Assembly (NCBI RefSeq): GCF_036898095.1
Contig: NC_090728.1
Location: 88,809,514 to 88,873,513, forward strand
Origin: Palaemon carinicauda
Taxonomy: Eukaryota > Arthropoda > Malacostraca > Decapoda > Palaemonidae
Length of the DNA: 64,000 nt
Reading direction: 5' to 3'
The position numbers were made by a program, and so were the translations under genes. Of the stretch, positions 22,481 through 32,700 are shown in pieces (within the stretch, counting starts at the first letter, position 1; each line of letters begins with the position of its first letter). The notes beneath the pieces were generated by a model that was not told the DNA's origin, searched no databases, and saw only the letters and a list, made by a program, of their open reading frames with translations.

Positions 22481-24702
22481 GTTGGCGCTACCTACAATGT
22501 ATGAAAATGTTACTTTAGTGGAGGAGTGTGTTGCCAAAATTCGGAATTGTGGGGGTAATGACGGAAAAATAAATCCTAGTCTTCTGCTCTTTTGCAACCA
22601 GAGCAAGAGATATTACAAATTACGTTCGTCTTGTCAGCCTTGATGAACTTTAACAGATCTCCATCTTCCCCAACAAGAGTGATAACCTCAGGAGATAGTA
22701 TTTTTGTTTAGATTTTACAGCTCAAGGAGTTTTTCTCCTCCACGATGCAAGAACACTCACTGGTGATTATTTCAAAAGTTTCACCTAAATGTATGCCTAA
22801 GTGAACACTACACCGAAAGGTGACAGATTAGCCTACTTCACCAGTTACAGAAACAGCTTTATTAGGAGCTTACTATCCTTCTATCCACACTCATGATGAT
22901 TCTGACCTTCCTTCAACTTCTAGAGGACCTGAAGGCAAGTCTTCCTTTCAAAAGGAAGCAGCCAACTTCTCTCCAAGGAAGACCACTTCTACTTCTCAGA
23001 TTTTTCAGGTAGACCTCATCAGGAATTACAGACCTGGTTGTATTATCCTAGTGTGAGTGCAACGTTAGCTCTGCACCTAAAGACTCATAAAAGAGTCCCA
23101 CGCTCGCTTTCAAGTACAAGCAAGTGTGCTTTTTATATGCATCAGTGAGGGAATGTGCAATAAAATATTTGCTCGCCTACTGAACACGCCGCACTTGTCC
23201 TGTTTCATTGAGGAGACACACTAGATTGATGTGCCGCCATCCCATCTCGTTCGCAAGTGAGACATGAGGTCGCCATCTCATGAGCAGCAACAACTCATAC
23301 TGACGTAATGGGAACAAGTTTGCTACACTTGTTCCAGATCAGTTAAAGTAGCTACAAGCAATTTTAAACCTAAGCTCGGACATGAAAGTTTTGAAAGGAA
23401 ACTGGTAGCAGAGTTATACCCGCCGTTTTCCTAGTGTCACACCAAATGTGATGCCCTTCTTTAGAAGGAATAAGTGTCAGCAACATGGTAACGGGGAAAA
23501 AAGTTGTTCCACATAACCTATCTAAAATTGAAAGTGGCTTACCTATCGTACCCCACTGTACAGCAACCGTCAATAGTCTATCAGTAGTGTTGATGAGCAA
23601 CAACATTACTGTAGGGATTTATGTCTACAAGCAAGGAGAGACTGTGTCTCACTCCCTTTGCTAATTGGCAGTGGGGATGCAACATTGGGCACAACTCAAT
23701 GTCGTTTACTTCACAGCCTTCTGCATCTTGGGGAAAAAGAAAGCGATTGTAGACAACCTGAACCAACTAGGATGGTAGTTGGTTTAGATTTGTCTTTGAA
23801 TCATTAAGTACTGAGAAAACTCTTATCTTTTTGGGTTCATTGACAAGTAATAATTATGCTTATTACCTGAATTTCAAATTGGTAACATATCATTCTCCAG
23901 TTCAGTCTCAGATGCAGTCCATCTCCCCTGGGACAGGATAGACGTTCAAGATTTTCCCGTTCCTCCTAATCTTTCAGATCCTATACAAGATCTGAATGCC
24001 ACATGACCTCCAGGTAAGAATGACTTTAGGTGGAGTGGTACCTGAACTTTCTAGATCTAATCAAAGAAGTTCCAAGGGAGCTTTGGTTAGTGTAATTGTT
24101 TAAAAAATTTATAATACTTTACAAGAGTGCTCATATCAGGTGTCAAGGAATACCTGAGTGATGAATATATTTTTTATGCTTACTATTCCTAAAAAGAACA
24201 AGCCATTCCAGGTTCTTCAGAGCTAAGTCTGTGTGTGGGTTTGTCTAAAATATCATTGAATTATAAAACAGAGTATATTTTTCAGCTACAGCAAATAACC
24301 CAACAATTGAAAAATTCAAAGAACACCAGTAAAGATGGTAATTTCTATAAGATTTTAATATGAATAAACTACTCAGTTGAACAGTGAGGTATACAAGTAT
24401 AAAAAAAACAGGATTATCTTTAAAAGTTAACTGAATCTCGATGTTATTTTAAAAGATGTGAAAATATAACCCATTTCCTTCAACCTGTTTTCTGATTTTT
24501 AAAAAGCAGTTGTCTTTTGCTGTGAAAAAAAAAAATCAATAAGGAAGACTCTTGCTACGAATATATCTTCAGACAGCTTTTGGAATACTGTAATCAGTAA
24601 TCAAGGGGAAGAGAAAATTTTACACATGAACAAAAACTATGTTTGTAAACCTAATACAGAAAACTTCTATAAAACAGTAATAATAATTGTAAAAACTCAA
24701 AC
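22481..24702. other. SPRYD3-like intron, right part; decayed retroelement DNA
   Basis: Many stops in all frames. Text near 23000-23330 has a Gag-like flank followed by an AATAAA (23159) and GT-rich DNA that could be an old LTR, but no matching second LTR is visible. Minus-strand open frames at 23370-23606 and 23581-23766 show no motif. Confidence 0.4.
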
Positions 24703-24958
24703 CTGAACTTTTCCTCCAACAGGATGACGGCATGAAGGCTGTAAAGAATTCTCCTGCTCTTCCTCTTCTTCCTCTTCATCATCATCATCTTCAGAATCTG
24801 TATTAAGGATGTGATTATGATGTCTATGTCTATGCCGATGTGGGTAGTGAGGTGAAAGAACAGACGGTAATGCTGGTTGAGGATAGTGAAGCAAGTGTTC
24901 TAATAAGTCATCACATTCTAATGCTTCAGGGCTTTCTTCTTCCATACTGCCACCTTCA
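24703..24958 (-). CDS. SPRYD3: SPRYD3-like gene, penultimate coding exon (His-rich and acidic linker)
   Basis: The exon encodes about 85 residues: EGGSMEEESPEALECDDLLE, a His/Arg cluster (PHYPHRHRHRHHNHI), then DSEDDDDEEEEEEEQENS, ending GGKVQ. The acceptor is TTTATTTTACAG (AG at 24960-24959) and the donor TTCAG/GTTTGA (GT at 24702-24701). It starts with the last base of a codon and ends on a codon boundary. Joined to the phase-0 exon at 19875 it reads GGKVQ-VFFTRNG. An acidic run directly before the VFFTRNG strand is the layout I recall for the second SPRY domain of animal SPRYD3. Upstream exons carrying the first SPRY domain were not found in the window, which fills with transposons beyond 26390. 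Confidence 0.7.
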
Positions 24959-26389
24959 CTGTAAAATAAAAGTGCACAAATTTTATTTCTCAATTCAAAA
25001 CCTTCTTGAAGGAAGTAATAAAAACTTGTGAATAAAACCAAAACTTTAATGAATCATTGTGAGCAATACGAACAAACTCTGCAAAAGTAGTAGATATCAA
25101 GCAACTACCTGTACTGGTAATAGCTTTAATGTTAGTAACAGCCATCAAATTTATGGTGCTATTCTTTACCAATATTATTTTAAAAAATAATTAAACCCTG
25201 AGAAAAGCTTATATAGTAGTACTGTACTTTTATAGAAATGCAACATACCTTTATATTTATGTTTTATTCATATTTTTAACACCTCTCAAATATCTAGAAA
25301 CTTTTCAATAATTTATTCCATAATTGCAAATCATGCTTCATAATGTTTTTTGTTCCCAATGGTCTGATCAATTTGAGAATAAATAAATTCTCAACAGACA
25401 AAATGAAAGTGAGCTAGTCCTGTATGGAGGGTCATCCTCTTGTTAGAACCAAAACACACTCACAGCTGGAATAGCAGGATGGTCAATTACAATGGAAAGA
25501 GGATAGGACTTCGCATGTAAAGCATTTGTTACTCCCTAAGAGACTTAGACTGGCAAACTTTTGCTCAATAATAAAATAGCTGCCTTACAAGAGGAACATG
25601 ATTTAAAGACAAGTATCATAAGGTTTTATATTAACAAAGCAACAAAACTAAGGAAAGGCATCTGGGTATCAGCATAGTCTACTGTGACATTACCCCACCT
25701 TCTCCCTACTTTGTCTTTGTAAATTCTTAATTGACTTCCTGAAGAGAGTATTCTGAAACTTGCTCCACACTTTTTTTCAAAGGCCTTTTTGATTCATAGT
25801 ACAGTACACACTTGTAATAAATATTGGCATTTTAAAGTCAAGAGTAAAGTTTAGTGTTTTGTCTTAGTTTGAAAATTTTGAGTTAACATTAATGCTCACT
25901 TTAAATAAACAGCTTTAGTTGCTAACCCTTTGGGACTTATGCCCTTACAAAAGACGGGGTGAGGTACAGCGCATATGGCCATCGCTGAAAAATGACATTC
26001 GAACAGGGTTTTTTTTTTTTTTTTTCTTTAAATCGGTAAGTCCAAACTATAACAGACTAAAAGCTTCTGGTTTGTTGTACTTTTGTAAAAAAATAAAAAT
26101 AAAAAATAAAAAATAAAGTCATAACTGGAATGCTAAAAAACAATAAAAAAAAATACTTATTGAATGTGAAAAAAGAAAGAAAATATAAACCATAAATACT
26201 TTTTAATAGTAATTCATGAAAAATACAATAATCATGTTCGAGAATTTTTCTAGTACTTGAATTATGTACAATTGTAGAGCTTTCATGTGGATGCAACCTC
26301 TTTCCAATAAATGTATTAGTAAGTGAGATGTAAATGAATAAAAAAAATGTTCAGAGCAAAGTTTTCAGATTTTTAGACCAACATATGCT
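24959..26389. other. SPRYD3-like upstream intron, no exon seen
   Basis: AT-rich DNA with a T run at 26009-26025. The 25919-26116 and 26057-26296 open frames are low-complexity. I looked for another SPRY exon on the minus strand and saw none. Confidence 0.5.
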
Positions 26390-26553
26390 GCGGGGGCATA
26401 AAAACAATTAGAATAGAGGCGACTAAAAGGGCCGGGACAAGGGGGCTTGGAACCCCCTCTCCCGTATTATATACTCCTGTGAGACATCGAAGAGGTGGAG
26501 CTGGGGGAAGAGTGACTGCTCCCCGCACTCTAGTTTTGGGATGTCTGAATATA

Positions 26554-29113
26554 CAGTGGAACCTCTACATATGTTCTTAATTTGCTCCGGGAACTGCTTC
26601 GCATGTTAAAACAATCGTATGTTGGGGCAAATATTCCCGTAAGAATACAGTGTAATTTGTATAATTCGTTCCACAGCCCAAAACCCTATGATAACTCCTT
26701 AATAAATTACTACACATAATTACAGATAACAATAATATAATTGCATTATATAAGAAAGATGTAAAAAAGAATAATTATAAAGAAATAAATAAAAAAGGGG
26801 TTTTTATTGTCACTTTACCTTAGACAGAGGCCAACGCAGATGTAGGAATTGCTAAGCAGGAGGAGACGGACGGTCGGCGAGGAGGTAGAGATGGTGACTG
26901 CGATAATGTACCGTAACTTACTCTAACTTACACTACGTGAACTTTAACCTAACTTAGCTTACTGTATTCATTTTTTTTATTTTTATATTTTATATTTAAA
27001 AGAAAAAAAATTTTTCTTTTTGATTTTTAATTTTCACAACTTTCACTCAATTCAATCTCAGTTTTCTTTGCTTCACTTTCTTTCTCTTCGTCATGATCAC
27101 TAGACCGCTTCGTAGATTTTTTAAAGGAACTATCGAGAGAAAGTTGCTTGGTACGGCTTTCAGAATTTTTCTGAAATGGGTTAAACAGACATCATCGAAT
27201 TGCGAAACTACCCGGCAAACCTGAAGTTTCTGTGGGTGATACTTATCAATGAAATAAACCACATGTTGATGATATGCTAACCTCTCTTTTATTTCAGCCG
27301 AACTTAAGATGTGCTCTACCTCCTCGATGTCCTCCGACCCAAACTGTGCTTGGAACTCATCATGCTGCTCCTCAATGAGTTCGGTGATGTCATCTTCATC
27401 GATCTCCAGACCCATGGACTTGCCAAGGGATACAATCTCTTCTACGTCTTCTTCTATGGCAAGCACTGGTTCAAGCTCGAGGGCAAAACCTTCAAAATCT
27501 CTGGGAGAAACAGCATCAGGCCAAAGCTTCTTCCAAGCTGAATTCAGTGTCCGTCGAGTTACTCCCTCCCTAGCCTGATCTATGATCTTCAAGCAGTGTA
27601 CGATATTGAAATGACTCCTCCAAAATTCGCGCAAAGTTAAGTTGGTGCTTTGCGTGACATTAAAGCACTTGGTGCTTGGTGTAGAGGTTCTTAAAATTCG
27701 AGATGACTTGCTGGTCCATGGGCTGGAGGATAGGGGTGGTGTTCGGTGGAAGATATAGCACTCTGATGAATTTGAACTGGTTGATGATATCATCTTCGAG
27801 TCCTGGGGGGTGAGCAGGAGCATTATCCAAGCAAAGCAAGCACTTTAACAGCAAATTCCTCTCCTGAAGGTACTTCTTGACAGCAGGGCCAAAACTTGGT
27901 TTACCCATTCAACAAAGAAATACCTAGTAACCCAAGCCTTAGAATTAGCCCGCCAGAAAACATGCAGCATGTCCTTATTGACTCTATGTGCCTTAAATGC
28001 CCACGGGTTTTCAGAATGATAAACCAATAACGGCTTAATTTGCTGTCCCCGCTGGCGTTGGCACATAGGGCAATTGTCAACCGATCCTTCATAGGCTTAT
28101 GTCCAGGCATTTTCTTCTCTTCGCCGGTGATGTATGTTCGACTAGGCATCTTTTTCCAAAACAGACCAGTTTCATCACAATTGAAAATTTGCTGCTCTAC
28201 GTAGCCTTCCTCCTCCATGATCTTTTCAAACTTCTTAACAAAATCGTTAGCAGCCTTGGTGTCCGAACTTGAAGCCTCTCCGTGCTGAACAACTGAATGA
28301 ATCCCAGTCCGTCTCTTAAATTTCTTGAACCAACTGCGAGACGCCTTGAATTCCTCTGTTGTAGGATCAGTTGAACTCTCCCCCGCGTCACCCCCACAGC
28401 CCGCCGCGTTTAAGTCACAAAAGATAGCACTGGCCTTTTCACAAATTATCATTTCAGTGATCGTATCACCAACAATCTCTCTGTCCTTTATCCATACCAA
28501 CAAAAGGCGTTCCATCTCTTCCAGAGTAGGCTACGACGTTTTTAAATAATGTTGATCCCCTTTGATGGTTTGACTGCTTTAATGGCTGCCTTCTGCTTGA
28601 TGATCGTTGAGATAGTAGACATATTCCGGTAATATTGTTCAACCAGATCACACACACACACTGCACTCATGTTTTTCTATAATTTCTTGCTTCAATTCTA
28701 ATGAAAGCATTGCCTTCTTTCTTTTCTCACCACTACTAATACCTGTAACGATACTAAGCTTCTTAGGACCCATGATTATACGTAAAATCAAAAAGGAAAC
28801 GTGAGAAAAGGAAGATAATAAGCACTGTTAATAACGGACCGAACAGAGGACAACCACACGATGCACACGAGAACAGAGAACTGACCAACGCGACGCTCAA
28901 TGGCGTCCCTCCGACGTGCTGCCATCTACAGGCGTAAACAAGAAACTACGACCGACGCTTCGAGAACATTCTACGCGCATGATCTACGTCGGATGTTGGA
29001 GCATGACTTCAGGTGTCGAGATGAAAATTTGATCGAATTTTACTTCGGGTGTTGGAACAATCGTATGTAAAGGCAATTGTATGCAAAGGCAATCCTATGT
29101 AGAGGTTCCACTG
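26554..29113 (-). mobile_element. Tigger/pogo-type DNA transposon
   Basis: A cut-and-paste transposon of the Tc1/mariner superfamily, Tigger/pogo branch. Terminal inverted repeats begin CAGTGGAACCTCTACATA (26554) and, read inward from the other side, CAGTGGAACCTCTACATAGG (29113). Each is flanked by a TA dinucleotide (26552-26553 and 29114-29115), the target duplication expected for the superfamily. Removing the element and one TA rejoins the RTE reading frame across the gap (TTGGCTTTGCGAGAGACAAA follows directly). Confidence 0.95.
27033..28773 (-). pseudogene. Tigger-like transposase (CENP-B-type DNA binding, DDE domain), broken
   Basis: Starts at ATG 28773 (MGPKKLSIVTGISSGEKRKK) with a helix-turn-helix start (LSLELKQEIIEKHE). 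The CENP-B-like second DNA-binding part ends in ASRSWFKKFKRRTGIHS. The DDE catalytic domain shows IFNCDETGLFWKKMPSRTY (first Asp, about 28180), CLDNAPAHPPG (second, about 27830) and NTTPILQPMDQQVISNFK (third, about 27720). An acidic C-terminal tail (LGKSMGLEIDEDDITELIEE) is typical of Tigger proteins. The catalytic triad is present, but the reading needs several frame changes (near 28660, 28550, 28040-27910 and 27800-27660) and passes stops, so it is a fossil. It is in opposite orientation to the host RTE element. Confidence 0.9.
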
Positions 29114-30771
29114 TATTGGCTTTGCGAGAGACAAATATAAAAGGGAAGGGTGAAGTGACTGATATAGTGTCTGCGATTGAAAGGGGAAGAGCAAGAGAGG
29201 GTGTGGCTTTATTGCTGAGTGAATGGATGACAGAAAGTAGTGGAATGGGAGGCGATATCATCTAGGTTAATGTGGGTAAGAGTTAAGTTGGGTAGGGAAT
29301 GTTGGGCTTTTGTTAGTGCATATGGGCCAGGTTGCGAGAAAAGTGAAGAAGAGCGGTATGATTTCTGGAATGAATTAACTAGGTGTGTAGATGGACTGGG
29401 TAGAAGGAATTATGTAATTATCAAGGTTGACTTAAATGCTAGAGTGAGCGCTGGAGAGGTAGAAAGTGTCATTGGGAAGTATGGGGTATCAGGTGAAAAT
29501 GAGTGATAAGACACTGGTAGATATGTGTTGAGCAAGAGATGGTGATAAGTTCTAGCTTTTTCAAAAAGAAAGATAAAAACAAGTATACATGGGTAAGAGT
29601 GGCAAATGGAAGAGTGGTAGAAAGGGCATTAATGGATTATGTGTTGATAACTAAAAGAATGTTTGGAAGATTGAAAGACGTGCACGTGTTCAGGGATATG
29701 GCTAACGGTATGTCTGATCATTTTTTGGTGGAAGGAAAATTAGTTGTAGCAAAAGAGTGGGGGAATAGAGTGGGGGGGATGTAAAAGGGAGCTAGTGAGG
29801 GTTGAAGAGTTAATAAAACCAGAAGTAAAAAGTGAATATCAAAAAAGGTTGAAAATGGCATATGACAGAGTGAAAGTCGGAGAAACGTAATTTAGAGGAG
29901 GAGTGGAAGTTAGTAAAAGGAAATTTTGTTGGGATTGCAAGTGATGTGTGTGGCAAGAAGTTTGCTGGAGGCAGTATGAGGAAGGGCAGTGAATGGTGGA
30001 ATGAAGGAGTGAAGGTAAAAGTGGAAGAGAAAAAGAGGGAATTTGAAGAATGGCTGCAGAGTAATAGTGTAGAGAAGTATGAAAGATATAGAGAGAAAAA
30101 TGTGGAAGTAAAGCGCAATGCAACCGAGACAAAGAGGGTGGCTGACCTAAGGTGGGGTCAGGGATTGGGTCGTTCATATGGAGAGAATAAGAAGTTTTGG
30201 AAAGAAGTGAAGAGGGTAAGGAAGGCTGGTTCAAGAATTGAAGATACAGTGAAAAATGGAAATGGAAGGTTGTTAAAAGAAGAGGAGGCAAGGAAAAGGT
30301 GGGTGGAATATTTTGAAAGTTTACTGAATGTTGAGAATAATAGGGAGGCAGATATAATTGCTGTTGCAGATGTTGAGGTGCCAGTGATGGGAGATGAGAA
30401 TAAGAGAGATTACAAGAGAGGAAGTGAGGAGAGCACTAGATGAAACGAGAGTAGGAAAAGCACCTGGTATGGATGGTGTGAGAGCCGAGAGGTTGAAGGA
30501 AGGGGGTGTGACTGTACTTGAATGGTTGGTGAAATTGTTTAATATGTGTTTTGTGTTGTCAATGGTACCAGTAGATTGGGTTTGTGCATGTATTGTACCA
30601 CTATATAAGGGTAAGGGAGATGTGTATGAGTGTTGTAATTCAAGGGGTATTAGTTTGTCGAGTGTGGTTGGAAAAGTGTATGGTAGAGTACTGATTATAA
30701 GGATTAAGGATAAAACAGAGAATGCAATCTTAGAAGTACAGGGCGGTTTTAGAAGAGGTAGGGGATGTATG
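29114..30771 (+). pseudogene. RTE-type LINE ORF2, 5' half: endonuclease and start of RT
   Basis: An AP-type endonuclease nicks target DNA, and the reverse transcriptase then primes there. Visible endonuclease pieces: REGVALLLSEWM (about 29198), VDLNARVSAGEVESVIGKYG (about 29428; the usual Gly-Asp-Leu-Asn has become Val-Asp), KYTWVRVANGRVVERALMDY (29580) and MSDHFLVEGKL (29711). RT begins with RVGKAPGMDGVRAERLKEGG (30451), CIVPLYKGKGD (30592), NSRGISLSSVVGKVYGRV and GGFRRGRGC (30740). Several frame changes and stops interrupt it. It breaks off at 30771, where DIRS copy 2 begins, just before the RT motif A Asp would be expected. Confidence 0.85.
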
Positions 30772-30832
30772 AAATGACAAATTCGGATATAATTTGTATT
30801 TTTCCTAACCATACAAACCTTAACTATTTACA
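30772..30832. repeat. DIRS copy 2 left outer extension
   Basis: This 60-base arm (AAATGACAAATTCGGATATA onward, through TTTCCTAACCATACAAACCT) is the reverse complement of the first part of the ICR at 31029-31087 with only a few mismatches. It defines the left edge of the element against the RTE codons GRGC-M. Confidence 0.88.
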
Positions 30833-30840
30833 TAGGGTTT

Positions 30841-30980
30841 ACTTTCGTCGTAGCTGAAATTGACAAGCCAATAGAATTTTAACGAGGGTTAACTACCCCC
30901 GTGCTAGTTAGCAGGGGGTAGGGGAGGGGTAGTTTGCTACCCCTCCCCCCTCACACACCGGTGAAATGTCTCACTTCACT
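30841..30980. repeat. DIRS copy 2 inverted terminal repeat, left
   Basis: About 140 bases, from ACTTTCGTCGTAGCTGAAAT to AATGTCTCACTTCACT. It matches the reverse complement of 38795-38933 almost throughout, including an internal GGGGAGGGGTAGTTTGCTAC hairpin-like stretch. Confidence 0.93.
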
Positions 30981-31028
30981 TAGAGGTAGGACTTGTCTTG
31001 GGGGACAGGGCTGGCGGGCAAATATGTT

Positions 31029-31130
31029 TAAATAGCTAAGGTTTGTATGGTTAGGAAAAATACAAATTATCTCCAAATTTGTCATTTGTTCCGTAACCGA
31101 AATACAAACCACGCTATTTACATAGGGTTA
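31029..31130. repeat. DIRS copy 2 internal complementary region
   Basis: The first half (31029-31087) is the reverse complement of the left outer extension. The second half (31088-31130, GTTCCGTAACCGAAATACAA then ATTTACATAGGGTTAC) ends with the start of the terminal repeat. By the DIRS-1 rule it should be complementary to the right outer extension, which is absent at the right edge of this copy. In DIRS-1 the ICR is thought to template completion of the circular intermediate. Confidence 0.8.
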
Positions 31131-31607
31131 CTTACCCCTTAGGAAGGGTGGAAAGTCCCCAGCCTTACTGGCTTTGGCTTTACCCGGGGACTCAGAATCC
31201 GAGTGAGCAGCACTTCGAGAAAAGGAGTCCCTGTGCCTCACAAGTTCCTTGCTCTGCAAGGAACGTGTGGCCTACATAAGCTTGTGTGTGAAGGAATAAA
31301 GTGTGACTCGTCCTAGGAAGTTGACCTGGAGATCTTTAAATGGAAATCTAGGTTAGGACGTTCCCAATACCACCTCGTCAGGGTATGGGGGACGCGACAG
31401 TATTAACTTAATACTAGGAACACAAGGGAGCATGGTTTACCTGCAGAGGTTGAGGTCAGCTATGCAGAGACCAGGATGCTGCTTTCCCCAAGAGAGGGGA
31501 GGATGAAGAAAGAAGTAAGGGCCAGACATACTCTTTCATTCACGCAGACTGAGACCGGGTAACAATGCCCTCAACCTTCTGCTACCTGTCCAATAAGGAG
31601 CCTGAGG
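31131..31607. other. DIRS copy 2, untranslated segment between ICR and recombinase
   Basis: No open frame of note. It holds the 3' non-coding part of the element on the minus strand, with TGGGGACTTTCCACCCTTCC-like GC-richer DNA contrasting with the AT-rich genome. Confidence 0.5.
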
Positions 31608-32700
31608 TTAGACCAGCTGTTGTGCAGCCACCACAGGGCCGATAGAAAACGTATCGAGGCTCCTGTGGGTCACGTCCTGCAGGTAGTGGGCTGTGAAGGT
31701 CGTTTGACGCTTCCAGACCCCAGCTTGTAGTACCTGCGTCACAGAGAAGTCTCTCTTAAAGGCCAGGGACGTAGCGATTCCCCTGACGTCATGTGCTCTG
31801 GGGTGACGTGACGGAGGAGGGTCAGGATTCAAGGCGTGATGGATAACCCTTCGAATCCAAGCCGAGATGGTGTTCTTGGTGACCCTCCTCTTAGTCCTTC
31901 CCGTGCTTACAAACAACGCTTGCACGCGGGGACGGACTGCAGCTGTTCTTTTCAAGTAACGCCTCGGACTCCTCACTGGGCATAATAGCAGATGGTCTGG
32001 GTCACTTGTTACAGAACGGAGACTCGTGACCCTGAAGGAGTCGAACCGTGGGTCCGGCACTCCAGGGTTCTGAGTCTTGGCAACAAACTAAGGGACGAAC
32101 CTGAACGTTACCTCCCCCCATCCCCTTGAATGGGCGATGTCGTATGAGAGACGATGAAGTTCGCTAACTCGTTTGGCCGAGGCCAACGCGAGTAGGAAAG
32201 CCGTCTTCCAAGTCAGGTGGCGATCAGAGGCCTGGCGTAATGGTTCGAAAGGAGGTCTCTTAAGAGCCCTGAGGACTCGAACCACGTTCCATGGAGGAGG
32301 TGTCACTTCCGACTGAGGGTAGGTAAGCTCATAGCTGCGTATGAGTAAAGAGAGTTCTAGCGAGGAGGAAATGTCCACTCCTTCTAGCCTAAAAGCCAAG
32401 GCTTAAGGCTGAGCGATAGCCTTTCACCGCCGAGACCGAAAGGCGCATTTCTTCCCGCAAATAAACGAGGAACTCCGCTATTGCTGGAATAGTGGCATCG
32501 AGTGGAGAGAGACTCCTCCCACGACACCAACCACAGAAGACTCGCCACTTCGTCTGGTAGACTCCCGCGGAGGACTTTCGCAGGTGTCGCGACAGTCTCT
32601 CCGCAACCTGCTGCGAAAAGCCTCTCTCCGTGAGGAGATGCTGGATAGTTTCCAGGCGTGAAGCCGAAGCGAGGCTATGGCTTTGTGGTAGATGTTGCAA
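31608..32700 (-). pseudogene. DIRS-like tyrosine recombinase with R, HxxR and Tyr boxes
   Basis: Integrates the element by recombination without target duplication. The amino-terminal core-binding part (32700-32389) shows SAGVYQTKWRVFCGWCRGRS and MRLSVSAVKGYRSALSLGF. The catalytic part (32399-31608, another frame) contains LLALASAKRVSELHRLSYDI (Arg box, about 32200), RAHDVRGIATSLAF (HxxR, about 31795) and FTAHYLQDV (nucleophilic Tyr, about 31685), ending VVAAQQLV at 31608. All four canonical residues are present, so inactivation is due only to a frame change near 32395 and an in-frame TAG at about 32085. This is the best preserved recombinase in the window. Confidence 0.9.

Noticed and set aside
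23030..23330. Possible LTR with AATAAA
   Set aside because: No second copy, no primer-binding site I can defend and no polypurine tract next to it.
25915..26025. tRNA-like end (ATTCGAAC followed by a T run)
   Set aside because: No cloverleaf can be folded by eye upstream; a single TTCGAA-like box and poly-T are not enough for a tRNA or SINE call.
31088..31130. Independent MITE with 60-base TIRs (30772-31087)
   Set aside because: The arms flank the DIRS terminal repeat and fit the left-end to ICR relation seen in copies 3 and 4, so a separate element is not needed.
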